Shown: positions 51,240 through 64,000 of the stretch, one piece after another | How the letters are laid out: each line of letters opens with the position of its first letter | How positions within the stretch are numbered: position 1 is the first letter of the stretch | Assembly: GCA_028023455.1 (NCBI GenBank) | Contig: JAQFVV010000286.1 | Coordinates: 921,516-985,515, forward strand | Origin: Epiperipatus broadwayi | Taxonomy: Eukaryota; Onychophora; Udeonychophora; Euonychophora; Peripatidae | Direction of reading: 5' to 3' | DNA: 64,000 bases | The notes under the pieces: model-generated | Databases searched by the model: none | What the model saw: the letters and a program-made list of their open reading frames with translations, nothing else | What the model was told of the DNA's origin: nothing | Made by a program: the position numbers and the translations under genes

Positions 51240-52361
51240 CCAAAATTTAATACTCAAGATGGTGTACAAATTAGTTATAGACGAGGAGCTTCTATTCTGG
51301 ACGGTATTGATCTTTTTAACAAGTTAATTAATAAGCATAACATTAAGTTTTTGTTCGTTCATCTTGGATCTAACAATATTTTTTCGTTTAAAAATAACGA
51401 ATATGTGCAGATTTTGAAATTGATTCGACATATACGTACTTATTCACCAGAGATTACAATTATAATTTCTCAAGTTTTATCACAATTGCAGAATAAATAT
51501 TACCCAATGGATCGGATTAAATTGAGAATTATTAATGAAAAAATTTTTGCATTTAATAGACATTGTCATTTTTTAAGTTATACGCATCCTAATGTATTTT
51601 TCTTACAGCATACGGATTTTATAAAAAGAGAGAATCTTTTTAGATTTTTAGCCTGTGATGGCCGTCATTTGAACATGTATGGAGCTAGATGTTTAGCAGA
51701 CGATTTTAAATACATAATGTCATTGATGGGATGTAACAGAGTTTATAATGTAAATTCAGTGTTGAGTGTGAGGGAATATAGTTTTGCTAATGTTGGAACT
51801 CAAATGGAAGCTGTGTTGACATGTGAAATGGGGACACAGACTGAGATATGTAATTGTCAGGAATCACAAATTATTATACCATGTGATACTAATGGGATCC
51901 TAGTAGATGTTGAACAATCTTGCTTGCCAGTGAACGTTTTGGAGGAATCATTACGGGATAGATCTCCAAAAGTTTTTAAAGAAGATCATACTCAACATAA
52001 AGATGATTCTTTAGACCTTTCATTGGATGATATAATTTGTAACATTTCCAAACAGAAGAACTTTTTAACAATGACTATTTCTGATGTTCAACAGATTGAT
52101 GGTTTTGCTGATTCAGATCAACATATAGATGGTGGTAAAGGAGATCTGGGTAATTTAGAGGTGGGTGTAGTTAATCAAATAGATAATGGATTGATAATTG
52201 GCACTGATTTTAATACAATATCTAGCGTAGATACAGAGTTTGATATTAATAGGGATTATTCTAGTAAACAACATTTACAGGGTCTAACATTAATTAATAC
52301 AGGGGCAATCCCTAAACGTTTTTCTAGACGTCTAAATAATAAGCAGGTTATAAGTAATTGA
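51240..52361 (+). pseudogene. SGNH/GDSL-hydrolase-like N-terminal region of the PLE, 5'-truncated
   Basis: The frame enters from the left with YRRGASILDGIDLFNKLINK, then FVHLGSNNIF (about 51,351-51,380), which fits the third SGNH block (GxND; here GSNN at 51,366-51,377), and ends the domain with DGRHLNMYGARCLADDFKY (51,657 onward), fitting the last block DxxH with His at 51,666. The first block carrying the nucleophile Ser is missing because of truncation. About 200 polar residues follow, with repeated Asp-rich and Cys pieces, up to TGA at 52,359. SGNH-like esterase domains are known in ORF1 of CR1/L2-type LINEs and in some other retroelements. Its link with a PLE frame is what is striking. 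The start codon is unknown. Confidence 0.65.
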
Positions 52362-55307
52362 CAAACATTACATAGTACATCGTTTCTTAAACTTAGGAAA
52401 TTATATGATAAATTAGTTAGATATAGACAACATATTAGTAATTTTGCATATTTTATTAACAATAACATAATTCCTAAAGGCCTCAGAATAAAAATTATTG
52501 CTAACATAGACCAATTTCCTAGGGAACATGCAATTAAATGGGATAATACAATAAGAGAAGCATCTGTTGCATTAATACATATTTTGAAAGATGCATTTTT
52601 GGTAAGACTTAAATTAATTGAAAAAGAAATTATACATTTTGGTAGTTGTAATTTAATGAATATAGATGAACAGAAGGAATTACAGGAATGGGTTTTTTTG
52701 AGAGAGAAGTTATTGGTGAAGAAATTTCATAATAAAATGTATCATTGGTTCAAAGTTATGGGTAATGAGCCAAGATTTGAATTAGTTACTAATCAGTCAC
52801 AAACACTAATTAATTGTATGACTTCTGATAATCATACTGTGTCGGATATTTCTACATCAGATATGATTCCAATTGATACTGATCAATTATTTATATCATC
52901 TTCACATTCATTAGATTGTGCTGAAATGTTACCATCTGTTCTTAATAGTGATGCTGGTTTAGCATTGGTTCATAGAGTTACAGATTCTTCTGAATGCACT
53001 AACAATATTTTAGTTTCTGGAAATACAAATACTAATAAATCTAACTCAAATATTTGTAGCAATGACTTTTTATGTTTAGCTAATAAGGAAAACAATGTGA
53101 TTAATCTAACTAACATTAATCTTAGTGAGGCAGAATGTTCACTGTTAAATAAAGGTTTATCTTTTTGCCCTACAGTTCAGTCATTTTATCAAAAAAATGA
53201 ATTTAAAATTCATCAGGATTTAGATAATTTTTCAAGAAGACTTAGATTAAGAGAATTTTTTGGAAACCAAGAATGTGATACTATTGGGAAATTACGATCT
53301 GATTGGACACCACCACATCAAAGGAATGTGTTATTAGATACATACATTGATAATGTATATCAGGATATTATTAATGAAATTAGACTTAAACAACATAGTA
53401 AGTATAAGAGTAATTTAACATTGAGAGAGATGAATGCATTACGCAATTTAGTGAAAAGACAGGATATTATTATAAAACCAGCTGACAAAGGTGGATCAAT
53501 AGTAATTATGAATAAAGATGATTATGTTAAAAAAGCTCTGGAGCTTTTAGATGATAAAATTTTTTATGAGCCTATTTCACTAACCACTATTAATTCATTA
53601 TTCAAGGGTATACTTTTTAGTTTAAAAGATATGAGAGCTAGGGGTCTTATAAATAATAATGTATATAACTTTTTAGTACCAACCAAAATTCATCCTAGTA
53701 GTTTTTATATTTTGCCAAAGATTCATAAACCTGGTTGTCCAGGCAGACCTATTGTAGCTAGTATTGGTAGTCCTACAGAAAATATTTCAGCATATGTTGA
53801 TAATATTATTAAATTTATTCCACCATCATTTAATTCTTATGTTAAAGATACTACTCATTTTCTTTGTGTGTTAGAAAATATTAAATCTGAATTACCAGTT
53901 GATTGTTTTTTGGTTACTTTGGATATTGTATCATTATACACAAATATACCTCATGATGATGGAGTTGAGGCTATTAAATGTGCTTTACAAGATAGAGAGT
54001 ATGATCATGGTCTTATTACTACTATGGTTGAATTAATATATTTGGTTTTAAGAAATAATTTTTTTACTTTTGATTCTAGATACTATTTACAGAAACAAGG
54101 TACTGCAATGGGTACAAAGATGGCACCAAGTTATGCGAATATTTTTATGTCAAAACTAGAGTCCTCTATACTTGATAATGCTAAGCTGAAACCTCACACT
54201 TGGCTTAGATATATAGATGACATTTTCATGATATGGCCACATAGTGAAGTTGAACTTCATAATTTTTTAAGTTATTTAAATAATTTTAATAAACATATTA
54301 ATTTCACAATGAATTTTTCAAAATCAATTGCTCATTTTCTTGATGTTGAAGTTATTTACACTAATAGAGTTCTTACTACTACTGTATATAGGAAACCAAC
54401 TGATAATAACCGCTATCTACATTTTTATAGTAACCATCCTAAACATTTAAAGGCTAATATTCCTTATAGTCAATTTTTAAGGATGAAGAGGATTTGTAAT
54501 GATGAGAAATTTCTTCAACAAAATAATAGTATTTTATATAATAGATTGCTCAATATGAGGTATCCTAAGACATTGTTGGATAATGCAGTAAGGAGATCTT
54601 CTTTAATTGATAGAAAGAAACTTCTTTTATCTGAAAAGAGTAAAAAACAATTAGATGTTCCACCATTGGTTCTTACTTTTAATAGAGATTTACCTAATAT
54701 TAACTGGATATTGGTGAAACATTTTAACATATTACAGTCCACAGATTATTTAAAATCTATTTTTTCTGATCCACCTAAGGTTGTATATCGAAAACATAGA
54801 TCACTTAGAGATATACTTGTCAAAACAAATTTTATTAGTAGTTCTGTACAGGAAAAAGGATGTTCTCCATGTGAGGATAAAAGATGTTTTACATGTAAAC
54901 ATATTGTTGTGACAAAAGTGGTCTTTAGTACTAAGAATCGTAATTTTAAATGGTATATTCCTAATTATGTTACATGTAAAAGTGTTAATTTGATATATTT
55001 GATAGAGTGTAGTAGATGTTTAAACCAGTATATAGGTGAGTCAGCAAATAGTTTACATGTCAGAATGACTAATCATAGATTTGACATTTTGCATAAGAAT
55101 AAAGATAGACCGGTTTCAAAACATTTTAACTTACCGAATCATTCAATTGATGATTTAAAAGTAGTGATTCTTCAGGAAGGTTTTTCTTCTACAAGGGAGA
55201 GGAAACAAAAGGAGAGTTTTTTTATTTTTAAATTCAAGACCTTAGAACCACATGGATTGAATTTGAACACTGGAACTATTACATCTCTGGGTTACCTGGT
55301 CTCCTAA
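52362..55307 (+). CDS. PLE reverse transcriptase with C-terminal GIY-YIG endonuclease
   Basis: Directly after the TGA the same frame continues with 74 open codons (including NNNIIPKGLRIKIIANID) before the first internal ATG at 52,584, so ATG 52,584 is probably not the true start. Then come LLNKGLSFCPTV (about 53,140), KPADKGGSIVIMNKDDY (about 53,476), FYILPKIHKPGCPGRPIVAS, LVTLDIVSLYTNIPHDD (catalytic Asp, about 53,912), GTAMGTKMAPSYAN, LRYIDDIFMIW (YIDD at 54,210-54,221), AHFLDVEV and TTVYRKPTDNN. A Cys cluster GCSPCEDKRCFTCKH lies at 54,858-54,902, then the GIY-YIG nuclease LIYLIEC...YIGES (YIG at 55,029-55,037) with MTNHRFD. All catalytic residues of the reverse transcriptase are present. 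The enzyme would nick target DNA and copy its RNA onto it. Intact apart from the upstream stop. Confidence 0.9.
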   Translation, partial: QTLHSTSFLKLRKLYDKLVRYRQHISNFAYFINNNIIPKGLRIKIIANIDQFPREHAIKWDNTIREASVALIHILKDAFLVRLKLIEKEIIHFGSCNLMNIDEQKELQEWVFLREKLLVKKFHNKMYHWFKVMGNEPRFELVTNQSQTLINCMTSDNHTVSDISTSDMIPIDTDQLFISSSHSLDCAEMLPSVLNSDAGLALVHRVTDSSECTNNILVSGNTNTNKSNSNICSNDFLCLANKENNVINLTNINLSEAECSLLNKGLSFCPTVQSFYQKNEFKIHQDLDNFSRRLRLREFFGNQECDTIGKLRSDWTPPHQRNVLLDTYIDNVYQDIINEIRLKQHSKYKSNLTLREMNALRNLVKRQDIIIKPADKGGSIVIMNKDDYVKKALELLDDKIFYEPISLTTINSLFKGILFSLKDMRARGLINNNVYNFLVPTKIHPSSFYILPKIHKPGCPGRPIVASIGSPTENISAYVDNIIKFIPPSFNSYVKDTTHFLCVLENIKSELPVDCFLVTLDIVSLYTNIPHDDGVEAIKCALQDREYDHGLITTMVELIYLVLRNNFFTFDSRYYLQKQGTAMGTKMAPSYANIFMSKLESSILDNAKLKPHTWLRYIDDIFMIWPHSEVELHNFLSYLNNFNKHINFTMNFSKSIAHFLDVEVIYTNRVLTTTVYRKPTDNNRYLHFYSNHPKHLKANIPYSQFLRMKRICNDEKFLQQNNSILYNRLLNMRYPKTLLDNAVRRSSLIDRKKLLLSEKSKKQLDVPPLVLTFNRDLPNINWILVKHFNILQSTDYLKSIFSDPPKVVYRKHRSLRDILVKTNFISSSVQEKGCSPCEDKRCFTCKHIVVTKVVFSTKNRNFKWYIPNYVTCKSVNLIYLIECSRCLNQYIGESANSLHVRMTNHRFDILHKNKDRPVSKHFNLPNHSIDDLKVVILQEGFSSTRERKQKESFFIFKFKTLEPHGLNLNTGTITSLGYLVS

Positions 55308-58424
<3,117 letters not shown>

Positions 58425-58438
58425 ATACCCCCTAATCC
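58425..58438 (-). promoter_or_regulatory. Polypurine tract before the 3' LTR
   Basis: Minus strand GGATTAGGGGGTAT directly followed by TGTAAATATCG. The G5 run is exceptional in this AT-rich DNA and sits where plus-strand priming would occur. Confidence 0.55.
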
Positions 58439-58634
58439 ACCGAAAAAAAAAGTCTTTGCAAATAACTAATTAATTATGAGATATCGAAAAACTTCTCAAA
58501 TTTGTAATCTTTCTAAGGACTAACATGGTTTAAAGAATATTATTTTTCTTATTAATAACCATATTCATTTATTTATATCTATCTTTCAGATCATCTAGAT
58601 ATTTGTCCAAGTTTTCTTTAAAAAAAAATAATAA

Positions 58635-60878
58635 TCAAAAGTGCCTTTTTAATTCTTCTTGAAAAGAATTTCCAGTATGTTGAACTTTGTGAAGAAGTTT
58701 GCTTTGATTTACAAGATTTTTATATAACATTTTGGTATAATTCAATTGCTTTTGAATAATTTTGGGATCAGCATCTAAAGATTTTGCTATGAACTCCTTA
58801 GATTCTGCATCTATATCCTTTACATAAATAGTAACTTGATCATAAGCACTAACATAATTCTTAACTTTATCAATAACAGTTGCTATTTTATCAGATAATC
58901 TATTACCTTTCCTTTGACTATCTTGATAAACATCATCGACTTGAGTAAGTCTTTGTTTTACTTCACTTGTTCTATGTTCAATTAAAAACAATTCTCTGGG
59001 CAATTTTGAATGGTATTCATTCAAATTTTCCAAATAATCCTTTAAAAATTGCAAATCAGATTGATGTGATACAACTTCAACATTAAAGAATTCTTGAAAA
59101 TCATTTTGTTTTACACCATTAATATTATCCTATTCTATATTAATTCTTTTCAGTTTAACTTTAGGTTTACTTAAATCTCTTTCCTTAGCTATATTTTCTC
59201 GAAGAAAATCTTTACTAATCACATCATCACTTCTCATTTTAAGTTTAATTTTGGCTTTGCCAATTTCTTTTTCTTTATCAATAATCTTTCTGCTAAGAAT
59301 TAAATTAAATATCTTTTCATTTATTCTTTTAAATTTTACCTTTGCTTTCCCTACATCTCTTTCCTTGTCAATATTCTCTCTAAGAAAATCAATATTATTT
59401 ATCTTTCCATCTATAACTTTAAGTTTAACTTTGGCTTTTCCAATATCTCTTTCTTTATTTACATTTTCTTTAAAAAAATCTATATTAATCAGATCATCTT
59501 CTATCATTTTAAGTTTGATCTTAGCTTTTCCAATTTCTTTTTCTACATCAATAATCTTTCTACCAATATTTAAATTGAATACCTTTTTATTTCTCTCAAA
59601 TTTCAATAAGATATATCTTACGAACTTTGTCCTACTGGCATACTTGTAAAATAAGTCATTTCTATTGCAACAATGGTACAAATTACCACTCAAATATTTA
59701 TGTTCTAATATATATAAAAATATGCTTTCTTTGTACCACACAAAATTACCATGATACTGTTCTTTATATTGACTTTGATAAACACATTCTGTTCTTTCTA
59801 GTAATTTTTGAGAGTTAATTTTAATCTTTTCTGGTGAACTTAATTCAACTTCTAAAGTTTGAACACCTTCATTCATTTTATTATAATGCATTTTTATTTC
59901 TCTTAACTCTAGAGTACTATTGTCTAACCATTGAAAACCTAACTGTCCAATTTCTAAATTGTCAACAGTGTCCTTTAATCTTTCACAACTTAATTCTACT
60001 TCTTCTGATTGCTTTTGTGAATTTAATTTTATTTCTAAGGATTTATCAACTATTTTAACACACTCTTCATTTTCATTAATATTTTCACTAGTCACATCTA
60101 TGGGTTCTTTATATTCTTCCATTTTTTTATCAACTTTTGTGTCTAATCTCATAACACCATCATCTACCAAATTAACAAATGATTTATTATCATACACATC
60201 TTTATTAACTAACTTGACAGTATCTTTACTTTCTTCTGTCAAACTATTATACAAGTTAATATTTTCATTAACTATCTTAATTACTTGTGGATTTGCTTTT
60301 CTTATTATTTTAACAAGTTGTCTATTTTCTGCCATACTTTTACTAATTAAACTAATAGGTTCTTTATGCTTTTTCAAATCTGTACTAGTTACTTTAACAG
60401 ATTTATCATTTACTTTGAAAGATACTTTATGATTTGCTATATCCTTATCAATTATCTCAACTGATGGCTTAGATTCAGTTTCTATACTTTTAGATTCAAT
60501 ATTTTGTGATTTATTATTCTCCTCTAATTTATTTTTCAAATTAGCATCTACTATTGTAACATCTTGTCTAACTATCTCAACAGATGATTTACTATCTTCA
60601 ACATTTTTATTAATAAATTGAGTTTCTTTCCACATCCTTTCTTCAATCAACCTCACGAACTCATCGATATATTTATCAATTATTTGGATTCTCTCCTCAA
60701 ATATACGATGTATAGATTCCCACCCACTATCTGTGTATTTATCAACTATCATTTCATTCTCCTTTTGATGATTATCAGCAACTAGCTCAGAAGTTATTGG
60801 TTTCTCCATTAAATTCCTTAAATAAAAATTACCACAGATCAAGGGCTCACCATCTCCAATCATTATCCCAACAAGCAA
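58635..60878 (-). CDS. Coiled-coil, repeat-rich protein (spectrin/plakin-like), interrupted by one TAG
   Basis: One minus-strand frame runs from 60,878 to 58,635 (about 748 codons) with a single stop, TAG at 59,132-59,130. The first ATG is at 60,863; the next, in LMEKPITSE, at 60,809. Residues 1-120 are charged helix. Residues about 125-300 hold diverged repeats of about 21 residues of the type KIV-(D/N)-K-(D/N)-(V/I). Residues 435-582 are five 28-30-residue repeats with the core KERDIGKAKVKLK. After the TAG come LQFLKDYLENLNEYHSKLP, then ADPKIIQKQLNYTKMLYKNL and KLLHKVQHTGNSFQEELK, which has the heptad pattern of a spectrin repeat as in plakins or nesprins. No membrane segment, zinc knuckle or protease motif. 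It may be a captured host cytoskeletal fragment; Gag-like origin is less likely but not excluded. Confidence 0.65.
59133..59576 (-). repeat. Five tandem 84-90-bp units inside the coiled-coil ORF
   Basis: Units at protein level: GRKIIDVEKEIGKAKIKLK; KENVNKERDIGKAKVKLK; RENIDKERDVGKAKVKFK; SRKIIDKEKEIGKAKIKLK; RENIAKERDLSKPKVKLK. They fall in two types in the order A-B-B-A-B, implying duplication of a multi-unit block. Confidence 0.85.
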
Positions 60879-62444
60879 TTACTCAACTAAGCAAAATACA
60901 AGCCTTTTAATTTTATTATTCATAGTAGCTATCCGACAATCTAAATTTCAGTTGTTTGAACTCATAAACTTATTGGCTTATAAAAAGTCTCTTCTATCAC
61001 TATAACAATAATAAATTCCTCTAAAATATATATATATATATAGAGAGAGAGAGAAAAAGTAACAACTGAGATCACTAACTAACATTTATTTATATGTAAT
61101 GATAATAAATATTCTACACTCATATAATATTGAAATGTGGAAATTTCATATCAAATTTAATATAACCTCATAATATTTAAAATATAATAAAATGTTCACA
61201 TGCCTTAAAAATAACTAATTCAATAATATTGTGAGATAACTTTCTCACTCAAAATAATGGTAGTTAAGCATAAAATTATTAAATTGATACCTATAAATTT
61301 TCTGGACCTTAAAATTTAATACCATTTTATATAGATAAAAAAAAATCAACTTCACTAATTATTAACTTTAGTGCCCAAAACATTATTTTACTAAAATTGT
61401 ACTAATGTAATTTTTCATCAACAAACATTCACTAATTGAACTTCATGTTTAAAGGTCACTTATAATGGAAAATAAAATATTGATAAGTTTGTTTTCAAAC
61501 CCTAATTGATAATCAATGTAATAGATTATTTGTCACCAACAATAATCGATTAACCAAGCCCTTAAGTTTGGTGCTATATATTTAGGTTATATACTTATCT
61601 ATTCCTCTAAAGATCCGACAGATACTGACAACCAAAAGAATGATTAGCATTTCACAACTTTGATATAGATAAAAGAATTCAATCACTACTCTTAAAGCAT
61701 ACAATGTTTCATGAACACTTAGATGATTATCACATTTCATTCTATCCAAGCAACTACAACCCATAATAATTTTCTGAAAACACTATTACACTGCCCTGCT
61801 TACATCCAAGTCTTAGGGGCTATTATTTATAAAATATTTCCTTGCTCATCTTTGGGAGTCTTAGAGGCAAATATTATACATATATCAAAAATAATTATAC
61901 CTTACTCTCTCTGGAGTCTTAAAGGTAAAATCATGGCAGGACTACTGTTAACTGCTTCATGATAAATAATAACAAACATCAAAATTTGGGTTGGAGCAGT
62001 AAATGAGATCAATCAATCACAAGTGACATGAATGCATCACATCCTCAAGACAATGACAAAAATTCCCCATCCAACATCAATACTTGCAACAGAACCAACC
62101 AAACTCCAACAATCAAATATCCAATCTAACCCTCAAAATTATAGATTTTCTACAACATAAACTTTCCAAATATGGACAAAATTATTACGCTATAATTTAA
62201 CACCATCAATATAATTTTTAAATTGAAATTAAACTGCTTCATGACTATATTTATCTTTCATCATTAAAAAATACAATAACAGTAACAATCACCATCTAAA
62301 CATAAGGCCAAAATATTTCCATTTATATAAAAAAAATTAAACACACAAAAATGCTTCTCTTTCTTTAAACTATACATCTCATATCAATATATATACTACA
62401 CATCTCTCAGGTATGTGGGGTATTTCAAGCCCTAATTAGCTTAT
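60879..62444 (-). other. Internal leader of the LTR element, no ORF
   Basis: Between primer site and ORF lie 1.57 kb without a long frame. It contains a TA/GA run at 61,028-61,053 and further decayed copies of LTR-end-like modules (for example AACCAAGCCCTTAAGTTTGG near 61,552). Confidence 0.55.
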
Positions 62445-62467
62445 TTCGAGCCCTAGTTGTTGCGCCA
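62445..62467 (-). promoter_or_regulatory. tRNA primer binding site
   Basis: Minus strand TGGCGCAACAACTAGGGCTC followed by GAA. Its complement reads like the 3' end of a tRNA: TTCGAGCCC (T-loop and stem), the acceptor strand, then CCA at 62,465-62,467, two bases from the LTR. Identity of the tRNA is not determined. Confidence 0.75.
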
Positions 62468-62469
62468 AA

Positions 62470-64000
62470 TGTAATGGAATGTACTTGCTGCATTCCATTT
62501 AAATTGAAGAAAGAAGGCCCCAAACATTGGGAAAGCCAAATATAATGGAATGTATCTTTATATGATCTCAAATGAAAATAAACATATGAACTTTTACAAC
62601 AATAATCATTAGTTAACCAAGCCCCTAACTTTGATACACCAAATGTAATGAATAATTAAACGAACATATTATGCTGACCACGTTATGGCATCCAAATGTA
62701 ATGGAACATACTTTTACTCCATTATACCAATCATCAGTTAACTGGGACCAACAGTTTGTGGTGCCAAATGTAATGGACAATATATCATATAAACATATTA
62801 TACCTCAAATGTAATGGAACATCAATATATGAGAAGAAAATAATGCTTCAAACATTGGATGATAAACGTAATGGAATATATATAATTTAAATGAATCCAA
62901 TTGTTGAGAAAGCCTAATATAATAGATTGTATGATTTAAATGAAGAAAGACAAAATTATCCCAGTTATATTTAAATAAATTGTTTATATGCCCTTCCAAC
63001 TAGCTATACATGAAATAAATTTAAAATCATATAGAGAAATGAGATCTATCATTATAATTTATTTTCAAGGTTGATGTGACTAACTAATCAAATATATATC
63101 AGAAACAAAGGGAATTCTATTAAATCCAATATACACATCTAATTATGTAAATTTATGTATATTTAAACATATCAATGAATAATAATATGTGTAAGTGGCC
63201 TAAAGACTAAACAATAAGTGAAATATGAAGTTATCCTCTATTAAATTGTGAATTCAATTAATTTCATAATGACTCTGGCATTAAAAGAAAAATAAGAATA
63301 AAATATTAATACTCTTTCAAATAAATTACAAAGGCATTACTTATAAAACAAATAGTACATCCTTTATTTTTATATTAGGGTTTAATTTTAGGTAATATCA
63401 ATGTTTTAAATACAAACCCAAATAATAAATATACATATATACTTGCAATAAGTATATATATTAAATAGATAAAGACATATCTGTGCTTAACAAGTAGGTA
63501 TTAATATAAATACAAATCCATATTTATATTTTTCAGATATTTAAAATAATAAAAAAAAAATATTATATACAGCAAATATATATAAATTATTGTTTTGGTA
63601 TGCATAAGAATCATTATATAAAGTTAAAAAAAAAATGGAAATAAATTAATAATAAAACAATTTTTATAATAAAAATTTGCGAATATAAATTTACTTATTA
63701 AAATATACATAACAACTCATATGCAACCCAAACTTATAAGCCATACTTTAAGATTTTAAATTACTTAAGTATTAATTTTGACACCTGTTAAATGTTTATT
63801 GCTGTTAGAAAACAAGACGCTTGAATTGAATATTTATAAAACGTTATATTTTTATAATGAAAAATAAAAGTAAACAAAAATATCGATCTCAAAAATATAT
63901 TTATATATCATTTATACATATAAAATTATTGACTACCTTTCAAAGTTCACATGTCTAGTTTTCCTTCAAAAGTCAACTTATTCCATTGTTTTATTTCTTT
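62470..64000 (-). repeat. 5' LTR, partial (continues past the window)
   Basis: It matches 55,973-57,504 almost base for base, with a few substitutions (for example CGTTATGG against CGTTGTGG near 62,682) and one-base indels. Confidence 0.9.

Noticed and set aside
59251-60432. Plus-strand open frames rich in Ser, Leu and Phe opposite the coiled-coil ORF
   Set aside because: Antisense shadows of the minus-strand coding frame, which has coherent heptads and repeats.

Overview
This is a strongly AT-rich, intron-like or intergenic stretch of an animal nuclear genome. Its contents are APE-type LINEs, a Penelope-like element (PLE), LTR elements, tRNA-like SINEs, several families of hammerhead-ribozyme (HHR) repeats and long micro-satellites. 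There is no operon or prokaryotic signal. The species cannot be fixed from the sequence: an AT-rich invertebrate (mollusc or cnidarian grade) fits, but that is inference. Only one short stretch (22,581-22,748) looks convincingly like a host exon, so most of the window is transposon sediment.

Layout. 0.8-1.4 kb: the 3' end of an RTE-like LINE. 1.4-2.3 kb: an inverted repeat carrying a textbook hammerhead. 2.4-11.7 kb: two related LINEs (L1/Tx1-like) head to tail, each ending in a very long TAA array. 13.4-14.9 kb and 25.3-25.7 kb: SINE-like inverted repeats with a Pol III B-box and hammerheads. 16.8, 18.9, 25.9-27.0 and 45.4-45.8 kb: a second hammerhead repeat family, two copies of which have exact 14-bp target-site duplications. 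28.2-29.2 kb: an exact 406-bp tandem repeat with one hammerhead per unit, the architecture of a retrozyme. 29.2-30.7 kb: a probable 3' LTR with polypurine tract. 20.4-22.3 and 49.2-50.9 kb: two copies of an LTR-like repeat. 34.4-34.8 kb: a segmented GGTA/GATA/GACA array. 37.05 kb: a tRNA-derived SINE. 47.5-48.7 kb: a LINE C-terminal fragment.

51.2-55.9 kb holds a PLE in which an SGNH-hydrolase-like domain, a reverse transcriptase and a GIY-YIG nuclease lie in one reading frame broken only by a single TGA. From 55,973 to beyond the right edge lies an LTR element on the minus strand. It has LTRs of about 2.45 kb, a 23-base primer binding site and a polypurine tract, but no gag-pol. Its only long frame encodes about 750 residues of coiled-coil, repeat-rich protein with a spectrin/plakin-like look, interrupted by one TAG.

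How the parts relate. The hammerhead repeats are non-coding and must borrow reverse transcriptase in trans. Fourteen-bp duplications point to LINE-type target-primed insertion for one family, while insertion into (TA)n arrays of the 406-bp repeat resembles where the PLE sits. Three of the hammerhead families share a common non-coding body although their ribozyme stems differ. The LTR element is likewise non-autonomous. The two most unusual objects are this gag-pol-less LTR element with a cytoskeleton-like ORF, and the diversity of hammerhead retroelements packed into one window.
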